A stretch of 64,000 nucleotides of DNA from Arion vulgaris (Eukaryota; Mollusca; Gastropoda; Stylommatophora; Arionidae). The notes below the pieces were generated by a model. It did not search any database, was not told the origin of the DNA, and saw only the letters and a list, made by a program, of their open reading frames with translations. Location of the stretch: assembly GCA_020796225.1 (NCBI GenBank), contig CM036755.1:84887803-84951802 (forward strand), read 5' to 3'. The position numbers and the translations under genes were made by a program. Below are positions 1-9,782 of the stretch, piece after piece. Each line of letters begins with the position of its first letter. The first letter of the stretch is position 1.

Positions 1-2709
1 GGAATCTATATCAAATATCTTTACTGATTGCAGTAGATTGACCTTTGCCCCTGATGATGTTCTAGATTTTTTCCACATTTTCTTCCCATTGTCCTTCAAT
101 TTGACTGAACTTTGAACTTGCTCTTCATGTTTTGGATTATTCTCAGGAATACTCTGAGAAAAAATATCAGTTTGCAGCACATCTGTGAAGTGAAAAGGTT
201 CGAATCTTTGACAATATGGCAACACATTGATTCCATCACTGATAGTGATGTAATCTTGACTTTTTAAATTTTCTAAAGTAATTGAGACTTTAGAGAAACT
301 TTCAAAATTAGTTGTAATGTTTTTGAGTCTGAATGAAGACGTTTTGGTAGCAATAGTGCTGGATGAATCAACAATATTGTCAGATGAACTGTCAACATTC
401 TGAAATGGATTATCAAAGTTGCTGGAAGGTTTCTCAAAGTTGTTGGGAGACCACTCCAAGTTGCTGAAAGGCTTCTCCAAATTGCTGGAAGATCTCTCCA
501 AATTGCTGGAAGACTTCTCCAAATTGCTGGAAGACTTCTCCAAGTTGCTGGAAGACTTCTCCAAGTTGCTGGAAGATCTCTCGAAGTTGCTGGAAGACTT
601 CTCCAAGTTGCTGAAGGCTTCTCAAGTTGCTGGAAGATCTCCGAAGTTGCTGGAAGACTTCTCCAAGTTTCTGAAAGTCTTCTCCAAGTTGCTGGAAGAT
701 TTCTCCAGTTGCTGAAAGCTTCTCGAGTTGCTGGAAGATCTCTCCAAGTTGCTGAAAGGCTTCTCAAGTTGCTGGAAGATCTTCCAAGTTGCTGAAGGCT
801 TCTCCGAGTTGCTGGAAGATCTTCCAAGTTGCTGAAAGGCTTCTCCGAGTTGCTGGAAGATCTCTCCAAGTTGCTGAAAGGCTTCGAGTTGCTGGAAGAT
901 CTCTCCAAGTTGCTGGAAGACTTCTCCAAGTTGCTGGAAGATCTCTCCAAGTTGCTGAAAGGCTTCTCAAGGTTGCTAGAAGACTTTCAGGTTGCTGGAA
1001 GATCTCCAGTTGCTAAGGCTTCTCAAGTTGCTGGAAGACTTCTCCAAGTTGCTGGATGACTTCTCCAAGTTACTGGAAGATCTCTCCAAGTTGCTGAATG
1101 AATTATCAGTAGCGTAGAATGAATGATCAAGATTACTGGAAGAATCGTAAACACTATTGAATGTACCATCATAGTTGCACAATGCTCTCTCCAAGTTGAT
1201 GACCGAACCGGCAACATTGTTGAGGGAACCATCATAATTGGTAGAAGAAACAAATATGTTTGTTGATGAACTGCCACCATTTCTAACTGAACCATCAATG
1301 TTATTTACAGAAATTTGAGCCGAACTAAATAAACCATCAATGTTTCTAGAAAAATGAACAACATTTGTAGATGCACCATCAATATTTCTGGAAGAAACAC
1401 TAATATTTCTGAAATCACCATCAACATTTTTGGATGCATCATCAATATTTTTAGAAGCACCATCAATATTTATGGAAGCACCATCAATCTTTCTGAAATT
1501 AGCATCAATATTTCTGAAATCAGCATCAATATTTCTGGAAGAACCATCAATCTCTCTGGAAGAATTACCAACATCTTGAAAAGAGTTGGGAGGATACAAT
1601 TGCTCACATAAGTCTGGCAATACTTGCAAAGTTTCAAAAGTATTTGTGGTTTTCAACAAATTTTCATTGTTGGTACAATATGAAGTTAATCTTGAATCTA
1701 GATTTACTGTGCGACTATCATCAGGATGTCGGATATTAATACAATTTTCTTCCTTATCGTCAGAGCGATTAGTACTTCTACTATAACTACTACTACCACA
1801 GTTGAAGTTGGTAGTGTTTTCTATATCCAGTTGATGTGTGACTGGTTTCAAATGAACCTCCTTCTTACAAATATTTGATAAAGTAGTAACGTTGTCATCA
1901 CTTTTATCTGCAACCTCTATTTTCACATTCGCTGACTGCATCATCACACAGATCTCATTTTCATCTTTGGTTTCATAGTTGAGAGTATCAAAGTCCTTAT
2001 TATAAGATGCTTCTAATACAGCAGCGTAAGATGAGCTTCTAGATGCAGCTCTAGAAGATAATGATGATTCTAGAAGACTAACTTCTATATGGCTTAATGT
2101 GAAACCAGTGTTTTGTTGTATATTGACATTCTTATTGTATGACAATTCGCGGTTGTAGGTTTCAGCTTCGTCAGCAACATACTCATCAAATGTATTTCTG
2201 TCAGAAATAGCAATATTCTGAATGTTACTGCCATCAGGACACGATGGCATAGTAACTCCATTTTTATCGCAAAAAGTTGTAGTTTTGTTGTGTTTAATTC
2301 CTTCATTTTTAATCGAAGTATTGTCTTGATTATGTTGACAGTCGGTGTTAGTGGTAGTAGTATGCAATGCTCTCTGAATAATGTCAACAGATGATGTATT
2401 TGAATGAGAATATTTGTCAGGAAATGGCTGCACATTGTTAGTAATATTCTGATTAGATTCCTTGTATTCGATGACCAGTGGTAAAGTCTGGGTAGATGTT
2501 GAGTGTACTTTAGTAGTCTTGGTCTGTACATGGTGGGATCTAGTTTCCTGGTGATCAGTCTGTGAGATATTATCTACTACTTCTGGTAATGATGTCTGTG
2601 TGTTGACATTTTTGATAACTAACAAAGTCTGTACACTTTTGTCTGTGACAGCAAACCAACTGTTGCCTGCTAGCACACCAATATCAGACTTTGCCACATC
2701 AAGCTTTTT
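1..2709 (-). CDS. Gene 1, large 3'-side exon (partial): QT-motif ladder and Ser/Asn-rich repeat tail
   Basis: Unrecognised protein; this exon is cut by the left edge. It starts in phase 0 after an acceptor ending TTTTGTAG (2710-2716), reading KKLDVAKSDIGV. The first ~75 residues hold five QT motifs at 11-12 residue spacing, as in LC8 ligands. About 300 polar residues follow (2480-1600), then degenerate 8-residue repeats of the type SSRNIDGA (1600-1100), then 7-residue SNLEKSS repeats (1090-415). The frame is open at both ends. After the repeats it continues as SNFDNPFQNVDSSSDN and stays open for ~140 codons to base 1, with one more QT motif (DVLQTD, near 170) and a basic cluster (KDNGKKMWKKSR, near 75). 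Small indels break the frame only inside the 21-bp array. The composition suggests a disordered scaffold. Existence of the exon is well supported; its function is inferred only from the motifs. Confidence 0.75.
415..1090 (-). repeat. Coding minisatellite, 21-bp unit (SNLEKSS)
   Basis: About 32 copies of a 21-bp unit (plus strand core TTGCTGGAAGACTTCTCC) inside gene 1. In frame it encodes SNLEKSS/SNLERSS heptapeptides. Many units between about 610 and 1020 lack one to four bases, so the reading frame slips, yet the SNLE frame is present at both edges. Confidence 0.9.
1100..1600 (-). repeat. Degenerate coding repeat, 24-bp unit (SSRNIDGA)
   Basis: An older 8-residue repeat upstream (in the protein) of the 21-bp array. 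Units such as SSRNIDGA, DFRNIDAN, ASINIDGA and ASKNIDDA occur about 20 times with no frame break. Its divergence but open frame contrasts with the younger 21-bp array. Confidence 0.8.
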
Positions 2710-2790
2710 CTACAAAAGATATAGTGTATATGTATTAATTCAGATACAAGTTTTATCAAACATAATGATTTTTTGGTTAAAATATGATCT

Positions 2791-3051
2791 CTTCTTCGTC
2801 TTGAAACGTTCCATATCGACCACTTAATAACCACTCTGTGTGATTTGTATGTGATATGAGTCTAAGAGTCAGTGTACGTTGTGTCAGTTATGCGCCTACA
2901 AGAAGGCCAGCACACCCGATTTCTGAAATATTTTTGATTTACTACGGTAGCTTCCAAAGGTTCTACATCAGTCGCCTGTTACGACATGCCTTGTAGGTCG
3001 CAGTGGTACTATTATTTGCTTCCCTGCGGGTCTCGGCACCACATTGGCGAA
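2791..3051 (-). mobile_element. SINE family A copy
   Basis: A ~260-bp interspersed repeat present at least ten times in the window. Read on its own strand it starts near CGCCCGTGTG, passes through GCATGTCGTAAGAGGCGAC and CTACCCTAGTAAATAAAA, and ends with GATATGGAGCGTTCGAAGAAG and a (GAA)n tail. This copy is full length. Confidence 0.8.
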
Positions 3052-3250
3052 ACTAACTATTTAACTAACTATAAAACTACCCAATTAACTATTTAACTAA
3101 CTATAAAACTACCCAATTAACTATTTAACGAACTAATTAACTATGTATATAATTAAGTAATGAACAAACTAACTATTTAATTAGCTAATGAATTAACCAA
3201 CTAAATAACTAACTAATTTAACAACTAATTAACTAGCTAACTAGTTATCT
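3049..3250. repeat. Degenerate AACTAACTATTTA repeat
   Basis: An AT-rich tract of imperfect AACTAACT / CTATTTAA words with ~30-bp near repeats at the start. No coding signal. Confidence 0.7.
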
Positions 3251-3314
3251 GATGATGCTTGTCCGTCACGGGTGATGATGATGACCACACAATTGTCATC
3301 CAAGGGAATGTAGT

Positions 3315-3800
3315 TGCGCTATGTTTGTCTGTGTGTGCGTAGATGACTAGTGAGCCAGATGCGGGCTTGAAATGTTCTTGTACAGTGTGGGTAAGGTATA
3401 CTCGCACTTGTGGAGAGATTTACTGCCTTTCTTTTTGGACATTTGTGTTCTATCCGTGCTGTTCTACCTGCCTCGCAGGTCGAAGAACTGTGTCGAAGAA
3501 GTGTGCGCCAGGCTGATCTCTCTTTGGGAAACTTTCTCCCAGTTGTCGACATCTATGTCAAAGGATTTCATAGAGTTCTTGAGTGTGTCTTTGAATCGCT
3601 TTTTCTGACCACCCTGGGAGCGTTTACCACTATGCAGCTCAGCATAAAAGAGTCGTTTGGATATTCTGCAGTCAGACATTCAAGCCACATGTCCTGCCCA
3701 TCGTGTCGGGGATTGCATCAAGATTGTATAGATGCTGGGGAGAGCGGCTCTTTTAGGACCTCTGTGTCTAGGATTATATGCTGCCATTTGATGTTCATTA
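3315..3800 (-). mobile_element. LINE 3' end, RT C-terminal tail with zinc-finger-like end (L1)
   Basis: Conceptual translation gives the typical C-terminal tail of a non-LTR reverse transcriptase: RAALPSIYTILMQ, RWAGHVA, SDCRISKRLFYAELHSGKR, then WEKVSQREISLA and finally HCTRTFQARIWLTSHLRTH. The last part is a C2H2-like finger whose first cysteine is replaced by Tyr (YPHC). A stop and a frameshift show it is dead. Confidence 0.85.
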
Positions 3801-3948
3801 AATCTAGTTATCTAACAGTAAACGAATGAACGACATAATGAGCTAAATAATAAACTAACTGACGAACTAAGTAAGCCGTTAGATAATGTATAACTTGCTA
3901 GTGACTAGTAACTGCAACAGGTAGGTGGTGACTAATACCAGTACGTAC

Positions 3949-4089
3949 TTGCGCCACGCTCAGTTTGACACTCAGTTCCAGATTGTTCTCTGACAGTACA
4001 AAGTTGACATTCTCAAGTTGCGATTTCATCTCTTCCAATGATTGCAGTTGTTGGTTTGTAGTCTGCATGACTTCCTCAAGCTGAATGTT
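3949..4089 (-). CDS. Gene 1, coiled-coil exon (47 codons)
   Basis: An open 141-bp block flanked by an acceptor (CTTTATTAG, just above 4089) and a strong donor (CAA followed by GTACGT at 3948). It translates from NIQLEEVMQTTNQQLQ to NLELSVKLSVAQ with leucines in heptad-like spacing and no stop or proline. Both ends are phase 0, so it joins the 2709-1 exon and the 5293-5078 exon without a frame change. The protein is a parallel coiled-coil type segment of unknown partner. Confidence 0.72.
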
Positions 4090-4274
4090 CTAATAAAGAT
4101 AATAACTTGATTATAAAACAATGAAGAAATCAGCTACAAATGAGCTGCAGTAAAACTGAACGAACATGTCTTAAATTAGGAACTGGTAGATTACAGTTTA
4201 ACATAAACAAAAAGAAAAATGCATGGCATATCCTTTACAAGATGTAGCCATCTTTTCTTCTTCTTCTTTTGTTA

Positions 4275-4555
4275 GCACACTGTTACCGTGTTGTTAACCC
4301 AGTGTCGTGGTTTTATGTATTTGTTTTGTGCTTCTCTGGTGACTTGTGTGATGGTTTTCTTAGTTCCCTGGCAGAATTCAGCTACGTTATCTATCCACCT
4401 TTTCCTCGGTCTTCCTCTTGTCTTCCTTCCTGATATTCTGTTGTCAAAGCTCCATAGGCAGTTTGGTCTGTTCGCATTCTTACTAAGTGGCCACATCACT
4501 TCATTCTTTGTTTCGCTATATATTTCAAGCACAGTCTTGTTCGAACCTTTTCTAT
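4275..4555 (-). mobile_element. LINE RT C-terminal fragment (L2)
   Basis: Minus-strand frames give IAKQRMKW-like and KTRGRPRKRWIDNVAEF followed by a helical tail, the usual end of RTE/Jockey-like reverse transcriptases. A frameshift splits it near 4470. It lies within a gene 1 intron, next to a SINE D copy. Confidence 0.8.
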
Positions 4556-4559
4556 GATG

Positions 4560-4745
4560 CTGCTAGGCACCACTTATGTATTCAGTAGTTTGTCAGTGCT
4601 TTTTGAAATGTGAGGTGTATTTTTACCTTTTGTAAAAACCCACGTAAACTAATTTGCTTCCAAACTGCCTGCAGCAGAATTTGAACCAGGTATGCCTGGG
4701 CTATGAACTAGCTCACTAATGCTTAAGCTACAGACGCTCACATAA
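4560..4745 (-). mobile_element. SINE family D copy (tRNA-derived head)
   Basis: On its own strand the head reads GCGTCTGTAGCTTAAGCATT (A-box-like) and CTGGTTCAAATTC (B-box-like), then GCAGTTTGGAAGCAAATTAG and GGTAAAAATACACCT. Matches copies at 21012, 44583 and 62750. Confidence 0.72.
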
Positions 4746-5077
4746 GCAAGAACAATAAATTGTATGCTTAGGAAACAATGATTTAAAAACAAATAAATAA
4801 GAACTTTTTTAAACCAACCAGAGCGGGTACGTGTGGCGTAGAGGTAAAGTACTCATCTCTATTTAATAAAAACAATATTTATGAAGCACACCAACAAACA
4901 AAAGTGCGTTCTAGAAAAAATATTCAGATCCTGACGATTTGAGACACAACAGGATTAGAGAAATGAAGAAACCAGAAGAATCGCACATCAACTCAGACTA
5001 ATAAACACACATATTACTGTATGTGAATACATTCATACACCCACAGAGAGAGAGAGAGAGCTATCTACGTATATTAC

Positions 5078-5293
5078 CTTTTGTTTTAGCTCGTCCTGAA
5101 TATTTCTCACAGACAAAGTCAAAACTTCCATATTCTCATCTGCAATCCTCATTCGACTCTTCCCATCATTACACTCAGCTGTAAGAGTTCTACACTCCTT
5201 GGACAACCTGTCTGCTTCTGTTCGGTGTATGTTGGCAATTTCTAGATGTTTGTTAACCAATACGTGAGCTGACTGGAGATTGTCTAATGTTTG
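5078..5293 (-). CDS. Gene 1, coiled-coil exon (72 codons)
   Basis: An open 216-bp block with acceptor TTTTCTCAG before CAAACATTA and donor AAAG followed by GTAATA. It reads from QTLDNLQSAHVLVNKHLE to LSVRNIQDELKQK. The sequence is charged and helical with heptad hydrophobics and no proline, as expected for a coiled coil. Both boundaries are phase 0. It lies between the 60-bp exon at 7329-7270 and the exon at 4089-3949; the introns hold SINEs, a hAT element and LINE debris. Confidence 0.75.
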
Positions 5294-5346
5294 CTGAGAA
5301 AACAAACAACAATGTGCCAGATATAATAGATACAATTTTAGGTCAG

Positions 5347-5580
5347 GGTGTCTATAGTGAAGTGGTTAACACGGTTGCCTGTCCTTCTGAATGTTGTGGG
5401 TTCCAATCTGCACCGAGTCACAGATACAAATTTTCCATGAGATTCCTAGGATTGTTGCTGGATCTAAGGAGTTCGTGCTCTGTGCAACAATCTCTGGATT
5501 TCTTCCGACAGGAACGGTGCCATATATGGAAACCCGTTGCAATGAGTTATGTTCATTATCTTTTGCAGTCATCTATTTTG
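5347..5580 (+). mobile_element. SINE family B copy (tRNA-derived head)
   Basis: Head with TAGTGAAGTGGTTAACACGG (A box region) and GTGGGTTCCAATC (B box), then a body CCTAGGATTGTTGCTGGA and GAACGGTGCCATA shared with about seven other copies. Confidence 0.75.
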
Positions 5581-5995
5581 AAATACACTCAACTTAATTT
5601 GTATACCTTTTGTCATTTAGATTATATATTTACGTGGCACCAGGCAACATACGGTCAACTAGCTCAGACTGGAAATTTCAAATTCATGTTTAAAGGAGGC
5701 TGGTTTTTATAAGTGTTTGTTAGAACACTGTCAGCATTTCTACAATTGTACACAATTCTATATGTCCATGGTTATTTAGTGATGACACATGTTCATCATT
5801 CTGACACTCCTTAATTTAAATAGTAACATTATATGAGCTTGTTCTCACATGTTGTCTTGTTTTTTAAATAAATATATCTTTATCTAGCAATACTGAAGTG
5901 CGAGGATCATGTTACAGTTGTGCTATGATTTCCTAGAATTTTAACCTGAGCTCACCGGCCTTATGTTATAGGCGGCCACGGATATTTATATGGCT
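5581..5995. other. Intronic AT-rich sequence without recognised feature
   Basis: Lies in the gene 1 intron between 7270 and 5293. I see no coding block, SINE or LINE signature here; the right end passes into a TA microsatellite. Confidence 0.5.
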
Positions 5996-6020
5996 ATATA
6001 TATATATATATATATATATA

Positions 6021-6741
6021 CAGCGCCGGATTAGCCTAGTAGCAGAAGTAGCAAATGCTACGGGCCCTGCGCTTCAGGGGCCCGCGCTTCAGGGGCCCCG
6101 CGCTTCAGGGGCCCCGCGCTTCAGGGGCCCCGCATATGTGAAAGAAATGAAACGGAAAAAATAATCACGATGCTATATCAAAAACAAGCAAGCTGTCTGA
6201 ATTTTTAAGTGTCGTGTGTGATGGTGCTGAATTCAAAGAACTGAAGCAGAAAATACAGAAGTCGCATATCACAGTCTAGTAGATGAAGGCAGATGAACTC
6301 CAAATATTGTCAGCTCTTATCAAGAGGATTTGGAAGAAAGCCTAGGCGACGAACTTGTGCAGTTCGTTCAAGTGCAATTTTATAAACTTATAATGGAAAA
6401 TTCATTAGAGTCGTGTTTCCCAAATGTAGAAATAGTCTTACGAATTTACTTGTCTTTATTGATTACCAACTGCAGCGGAGAACGTTCTTTTCAACATTAA
6501 AGCGTATAAAAAGTGAGTTAAGGAACATGATGGACAAGATCGTCTAAATAACCTCACCTTAATGAACATTGAATGTAATTTACTTAGAGAAATTGATTTG
6601 TCTAGTATTATCTCTAAATTTGCTCACTTTAAATCGAGACAAGTTTGTTTGTAAAAGTTGTGTTTTATTACTTATTATCATACAAAACCTAGGGCACCGC
6701 GCTAAAATTTGCTACAGGCCCCGCGCTGACCTCATCTGGCA

Positions 6742-6744
<3 letters not shown>
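6021..6744 (+). mobile_element. hAT transposon, deleted, with hATC dimerisation domain remnant
   Basis: Terminal inverted repeats: left CAGCGCCGGATTAG, right (reverse complement) CAGTGCCAGATGAG. Both flanks are TATATATA, consistent with an 8-bp target duplication in a TA tract. Near the left end are four copies of a 16-bp GGGGCCCCGCGCTTCA unit (6060-6131). Around 6445-6640 two frames give ITNCSGERSF and STLKRIKSELRNMM then RLNNLTLMNIECNLL, the C-terminal dimerisation domain of hAT transposases, with a frameshift. At 724 bp it is far too short to be autonomous. Confidence 0.82.
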
Positions 6745-6776
<32 letters not shown>

Positions 6777-7269
6777 CTGTGGATTTAATCTAGACAGCTA
6801 CAATACCATAGACATGTGATGGTTTAAACACAATCAATGTAACTATAGTTCTAACAGGACATCATGACTGACCTCAATGAAAGTATCTACAATTATCTAG
6901 AAATATGTCATGAATGAAAAGACTAAAGTTTCACTTTTATAATTTATGTACAAACTGAAATTAATCATTTCACACACTTTTTTTTTTATACCTTCGGATG
7001 TATTTACGTTGCAACGTATACTAAATTAGCGAGTATTCCGTCATCCTTAAAAAATGTAATGAGCGGGTATATCGATTCAAAAGGACGAAAAGGTTAAAAA
7101 TTATTTACAATTCTCGAAGTATGTAAAAACTGACATTGATCACATTTTCTACAACAATGCAAAAGGTATATGATTAGAAAACTACACAAAGTATAATGTT
7201 ACAACGAGCATTGAATGTAAGTAAAGATATACATACCATCTTGATAAGCTATAAACACTGCTACCTTAC
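6745..7269. other. TA microsatellite and plain intronic sequence
   Basis: A (TA)n tract at 6745-6772 flanks the hAT element. The rest is AT-rich with no recognised gene or element. Confidence 0.5.
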
Positions 7270-7329
7270 CCTAGCATGTTCTGTCTGTTGATCTATTTCC
7301 TGGTTCTGTATCACTGTCTGTTCCTCAAG
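7270..7329 (-). CDS. Gene 1, 20-codon coiled-coil exon
   Basis: A short exon inferred from splice sites and frame. The acceptor is GACAATTCAG, then CTTGAGGAACAG, with donor AGG followed by GTAAGG. It reads LEEQTVIQNQEIDQQTEHAR, glutamine/glutamate-rich and helical. Its start resembles the LEE at the head of the 4089-3949 exon (QLEEVMQT), which hints at internal exon duplication. Phase 0 at both ends. Confidence 0.62.
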
Positions 7330-7371
7330 CTGAATTGTCAACACAAATAAACGAAGATATATAAAAATATA

Positions 7372-7377
<6 letters not shown>

Positions 7378-7406
<29 letters not shown>
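7378..7406. repeat. (GA)n microsatellite
   Basis: A run of about 14 GA dinucleotides just upstream of the 20-codon exon. A shorter (AG)n run lies at 5045-5060 beside the donor of the 72-codon exon. Confidence 0.9.
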
Positions 7407-7411
<5 letters not shown>

Positions 7412-7659
7412 AGAAGAAAAGAGAAACATTCAAGTCAGTAGAAAAATATCAGTGTACGTAAATGACAAAGTTGGCAAAATAAGGACAAAATGGAAAAACT
7501 AGAAAGATGGAAGAAATAAATGGAAAAACAGAAAAAAATACATAGACAAATGAATAAAAGAATGAAACAGAAAGTTACTAAAAGAAGTTGAAAGTTGAAA
7601 AAAAAAAGTTAATTACATTCTTAAAATCAATCACACAAATTAGTACTATGTAGACTTAC

Positions 7660-7852
7660 ATTCTTAATTTTGTAGTTGAGTATTTCAATTGTGTTTCGCA
7701 TGTCTTGTACATCATAGACTTCTACTGGATGCGATGATGTCTCCACTTTGAACTTGAGAATGCTCTCCTGGAGTTTGTTGATCTCTAAACATTTTTCTTT
7801 CATCTGACATTGATGATGTTGATTCAAATATGAAAGCTTTCTATTGACCATC
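7660..7852 (-). CDS. Gene 1, most upstream confident coiled-coil exon
   Basis: The block reads from MVNRKLSYLNQHHQCQMKEK to IEILNYKIKN, about 64 residues of charged helical sequence, ending in phase 0 at a good donor (AAT then GTAAGT at 7659). The ATG at 7851 has A at -3 and G at +4, so it could be the initiator. Alternatively the exon begins at 7852 after CAGCTAG, leaving one base to complete a split codon from an upstream exon. A minus-strand block at 44496-44309 would fit that phase. Directly upstream lies a SINE B copy with an internal 100-bp triplication. Confidence 0.65.
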
Positions 7853-7934
7853 CTAGCTGTTGTAACTGTTGAGATAAAGGAAATAGAAAATGGTGCTGAT
7901 AACTTTCGTTATTATATAATGACATCCGTTTATG

Positions 7935-8395
7935 TAAGCTGAAACGGGTGGAAGGTTTGACTTGAGGTTTGCGTCGGGTTTCATCACAGATGGCTCGGTC
8001 CCTCTACGAAGAAATGGCACGACAGCTGTTGAGAGTATTGAACGAAACACGAATCCTGTAGCTACAAAACAATCATAGAGGTATCTAACAAAACATTGCA
8101 ATAGTGAAGAGAAATGGCACGACAGCTGTTGAGAGTATTGAACGAAACACGAATCCTGTAGCTACAAAACAATCATAGAGGTATCTAACAAAACATTGCA
8201 ATAGTGAAGAGAAATGGCACGACAGCTGTTGAGAGTATTGAACGAAACACGAATCCTGTAGCTACAAAACAATCATAGAGGTATCTAACAAAAATTGCAA
8301 TAGTGAAGAGAAATGTGCGGTCCTGATTCCAGCCGACGATCTTCGTAACGCAAGACGAAGGGTTAACTACCATAGCCACATCGAACCCCATCTAT
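7935..8395 (-). mobile_element. SINE family B copy with internal 100-bp triplication
   Basis: Minus-strand SINE B body and head (GGTTAACCCTTCGTCTTGCG; GGCTGGAATCAGG). The middle segment starting GAAATGGCACGACAGCTG is present three times in tandem at 8011, 8111 and 8211 with almost no divergence, so the duplication is recent. Confidence 0.8.
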
Positions 8396-8404
8396 TGTAA
8401 GCTT

Positions 8405-8661
8405 ATTCTTGTTCTTGTTCGAAAGCTTCATATCGGTCAATTGTTAACCACTCTTTGTGATATGTATGTGATCCGAGCATAAGAGCGATTGTGCCAGTTA
8501 CGTGCCTACAAGTAGGAAAGCATCCGATTTTTGAGACGATTTTTATTTACTAGGGTAGCTTCCCTAGGATCCTGTCACAGAAGTCTCTTACGACATGTCA
8601 TGTTGGTCGCAGTGTTACCATTTGTTGCTTCCCTGGTGAGCCCCAGCAACACACGGGCGCC
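8405..8661 (-). mobile_element. SINE family A copy
   Basis: Shares GTTAACCACTCTTTGTGAT, GATCCGAGCATAAGAGCG, TTTACTAGGGTAGCTTCCC and CAACACACGGGCG with the other family A copies, on the minus strand. Confidence 0.8.
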
Positions 8662-8969
8662 ATTGTAAGCGATGATGCCAACAACTTTAGAAGTTTGTTG
8701 CAGCATATATTGTGTATGTGTGTGCGGATATGATTGTTTATTTCAATCCTGGACACAATTCTCCACCACAGGTGGGGCATAAATGATCAGATTTGTATAG
8801 GTGGGTGTTGTGTGCTCTGCCTTTACGCCACATCTTGTTTGCCGTAGGCTACAGCAGTAAGGTGACTCTCAGCTTTGCGAGTTTCTATTACGGTATTCAA
8901 TTTGTAACATTTCAAAGGGAGGGGGTCCTACAATTTACGCTAACACAACTAGCAGTTTACTAAAATTAT

Positions 8970-9305
8970 TCGTTGCTGAACCGACGTCAGAGCACTCTGG
9001 ACAGACCCATAGGTGCTCAGTTTCCCCCCAATATATCTCACAGGTTATACATACTGATGGCTCCTGCGGCTCGCTGGCTAACACACACTCCTCTTTCTCT
9101 TCCCCTCAAGCATCAAGTTCTACTTGTACAACGTGTTATTTCAAACTTCTTACATTTCTGGATTGATTCAACTTCAATGTTAGTGTCCTTATCCAACAGT
9201 AGGTCACAAAGAGACTGAAGAACATTCCCCCTTGTCTATCCCAAACTCCCCGACAAGCGATGCTTTCGAATCTAGCCTAGCCAAATTCTCATTGTCGCGA
9301 ACACC
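8970..9305 (-). mobile_element. LINE RNase H-domain 3' fragment
   Basis: Minus-strand translation includes CPGHAGVRDNENLARLDS (the RNase H GH.GV.GNE.AD motif) and, after frameshifts, DKDTNIEVESIQK and ITRCTSRT. It is the same family as 13614-13975 and 60790-61070. Decayed. Confidence 0.75.
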
Positions 9306-9455
9306 AGCATGTCCAGGACAGAAGATCGTATGAAGGGAAGCTAATGAGAGAAGGTGTTTTTTTTTTTAAACTAAAGAGAAATAAGCTTATGAAATAATGT
9401 TTTAATTAAAGGGAGAGAAGCTAATAAAAGAAAGGTGTTAACTAAAGAAAGACAA

Positions 9456-9618
9456 GCTAATGGCAGCAGGTTTTTGATCAGAATATATCAGCTAATGGCA
9501 GCAGGTTTTTGATCAGAATATATCAGCTAATGGCAGCAGGTTTTTGATCAGAATATATCAGCTAATGGCAGCAGGTTTTTGATCAGAATATATCAGCTAA
9601 TGGCAGCAGGTTTTTCTA
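9456..9618. repeat. 35-bp tandem repeat, ~5 copies
   Basis: Unit begins GCTAATGGCAGCAGGTTTTT and recurs at 9456, 9491, 9526, 9561 and 9596, nearly identical. Looser copies of the GCTAAT word lie upstream from 9300. Confidence 0.9.
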
Positions 9619-9782
9619 ATGGGGGTATAGGTAACGAAAACGTGTTTACCTGAGACAGAGAGATAGAGAGAGGCATTTATTGATTTCTTGTTGATCTCCC
9701 TTGGATCAATGATTCTGAATGCAAATCGACTTCCTTTTTATTTCCGCCTAGAGGAAATAATTCGCATAAAATAATGCATGTT

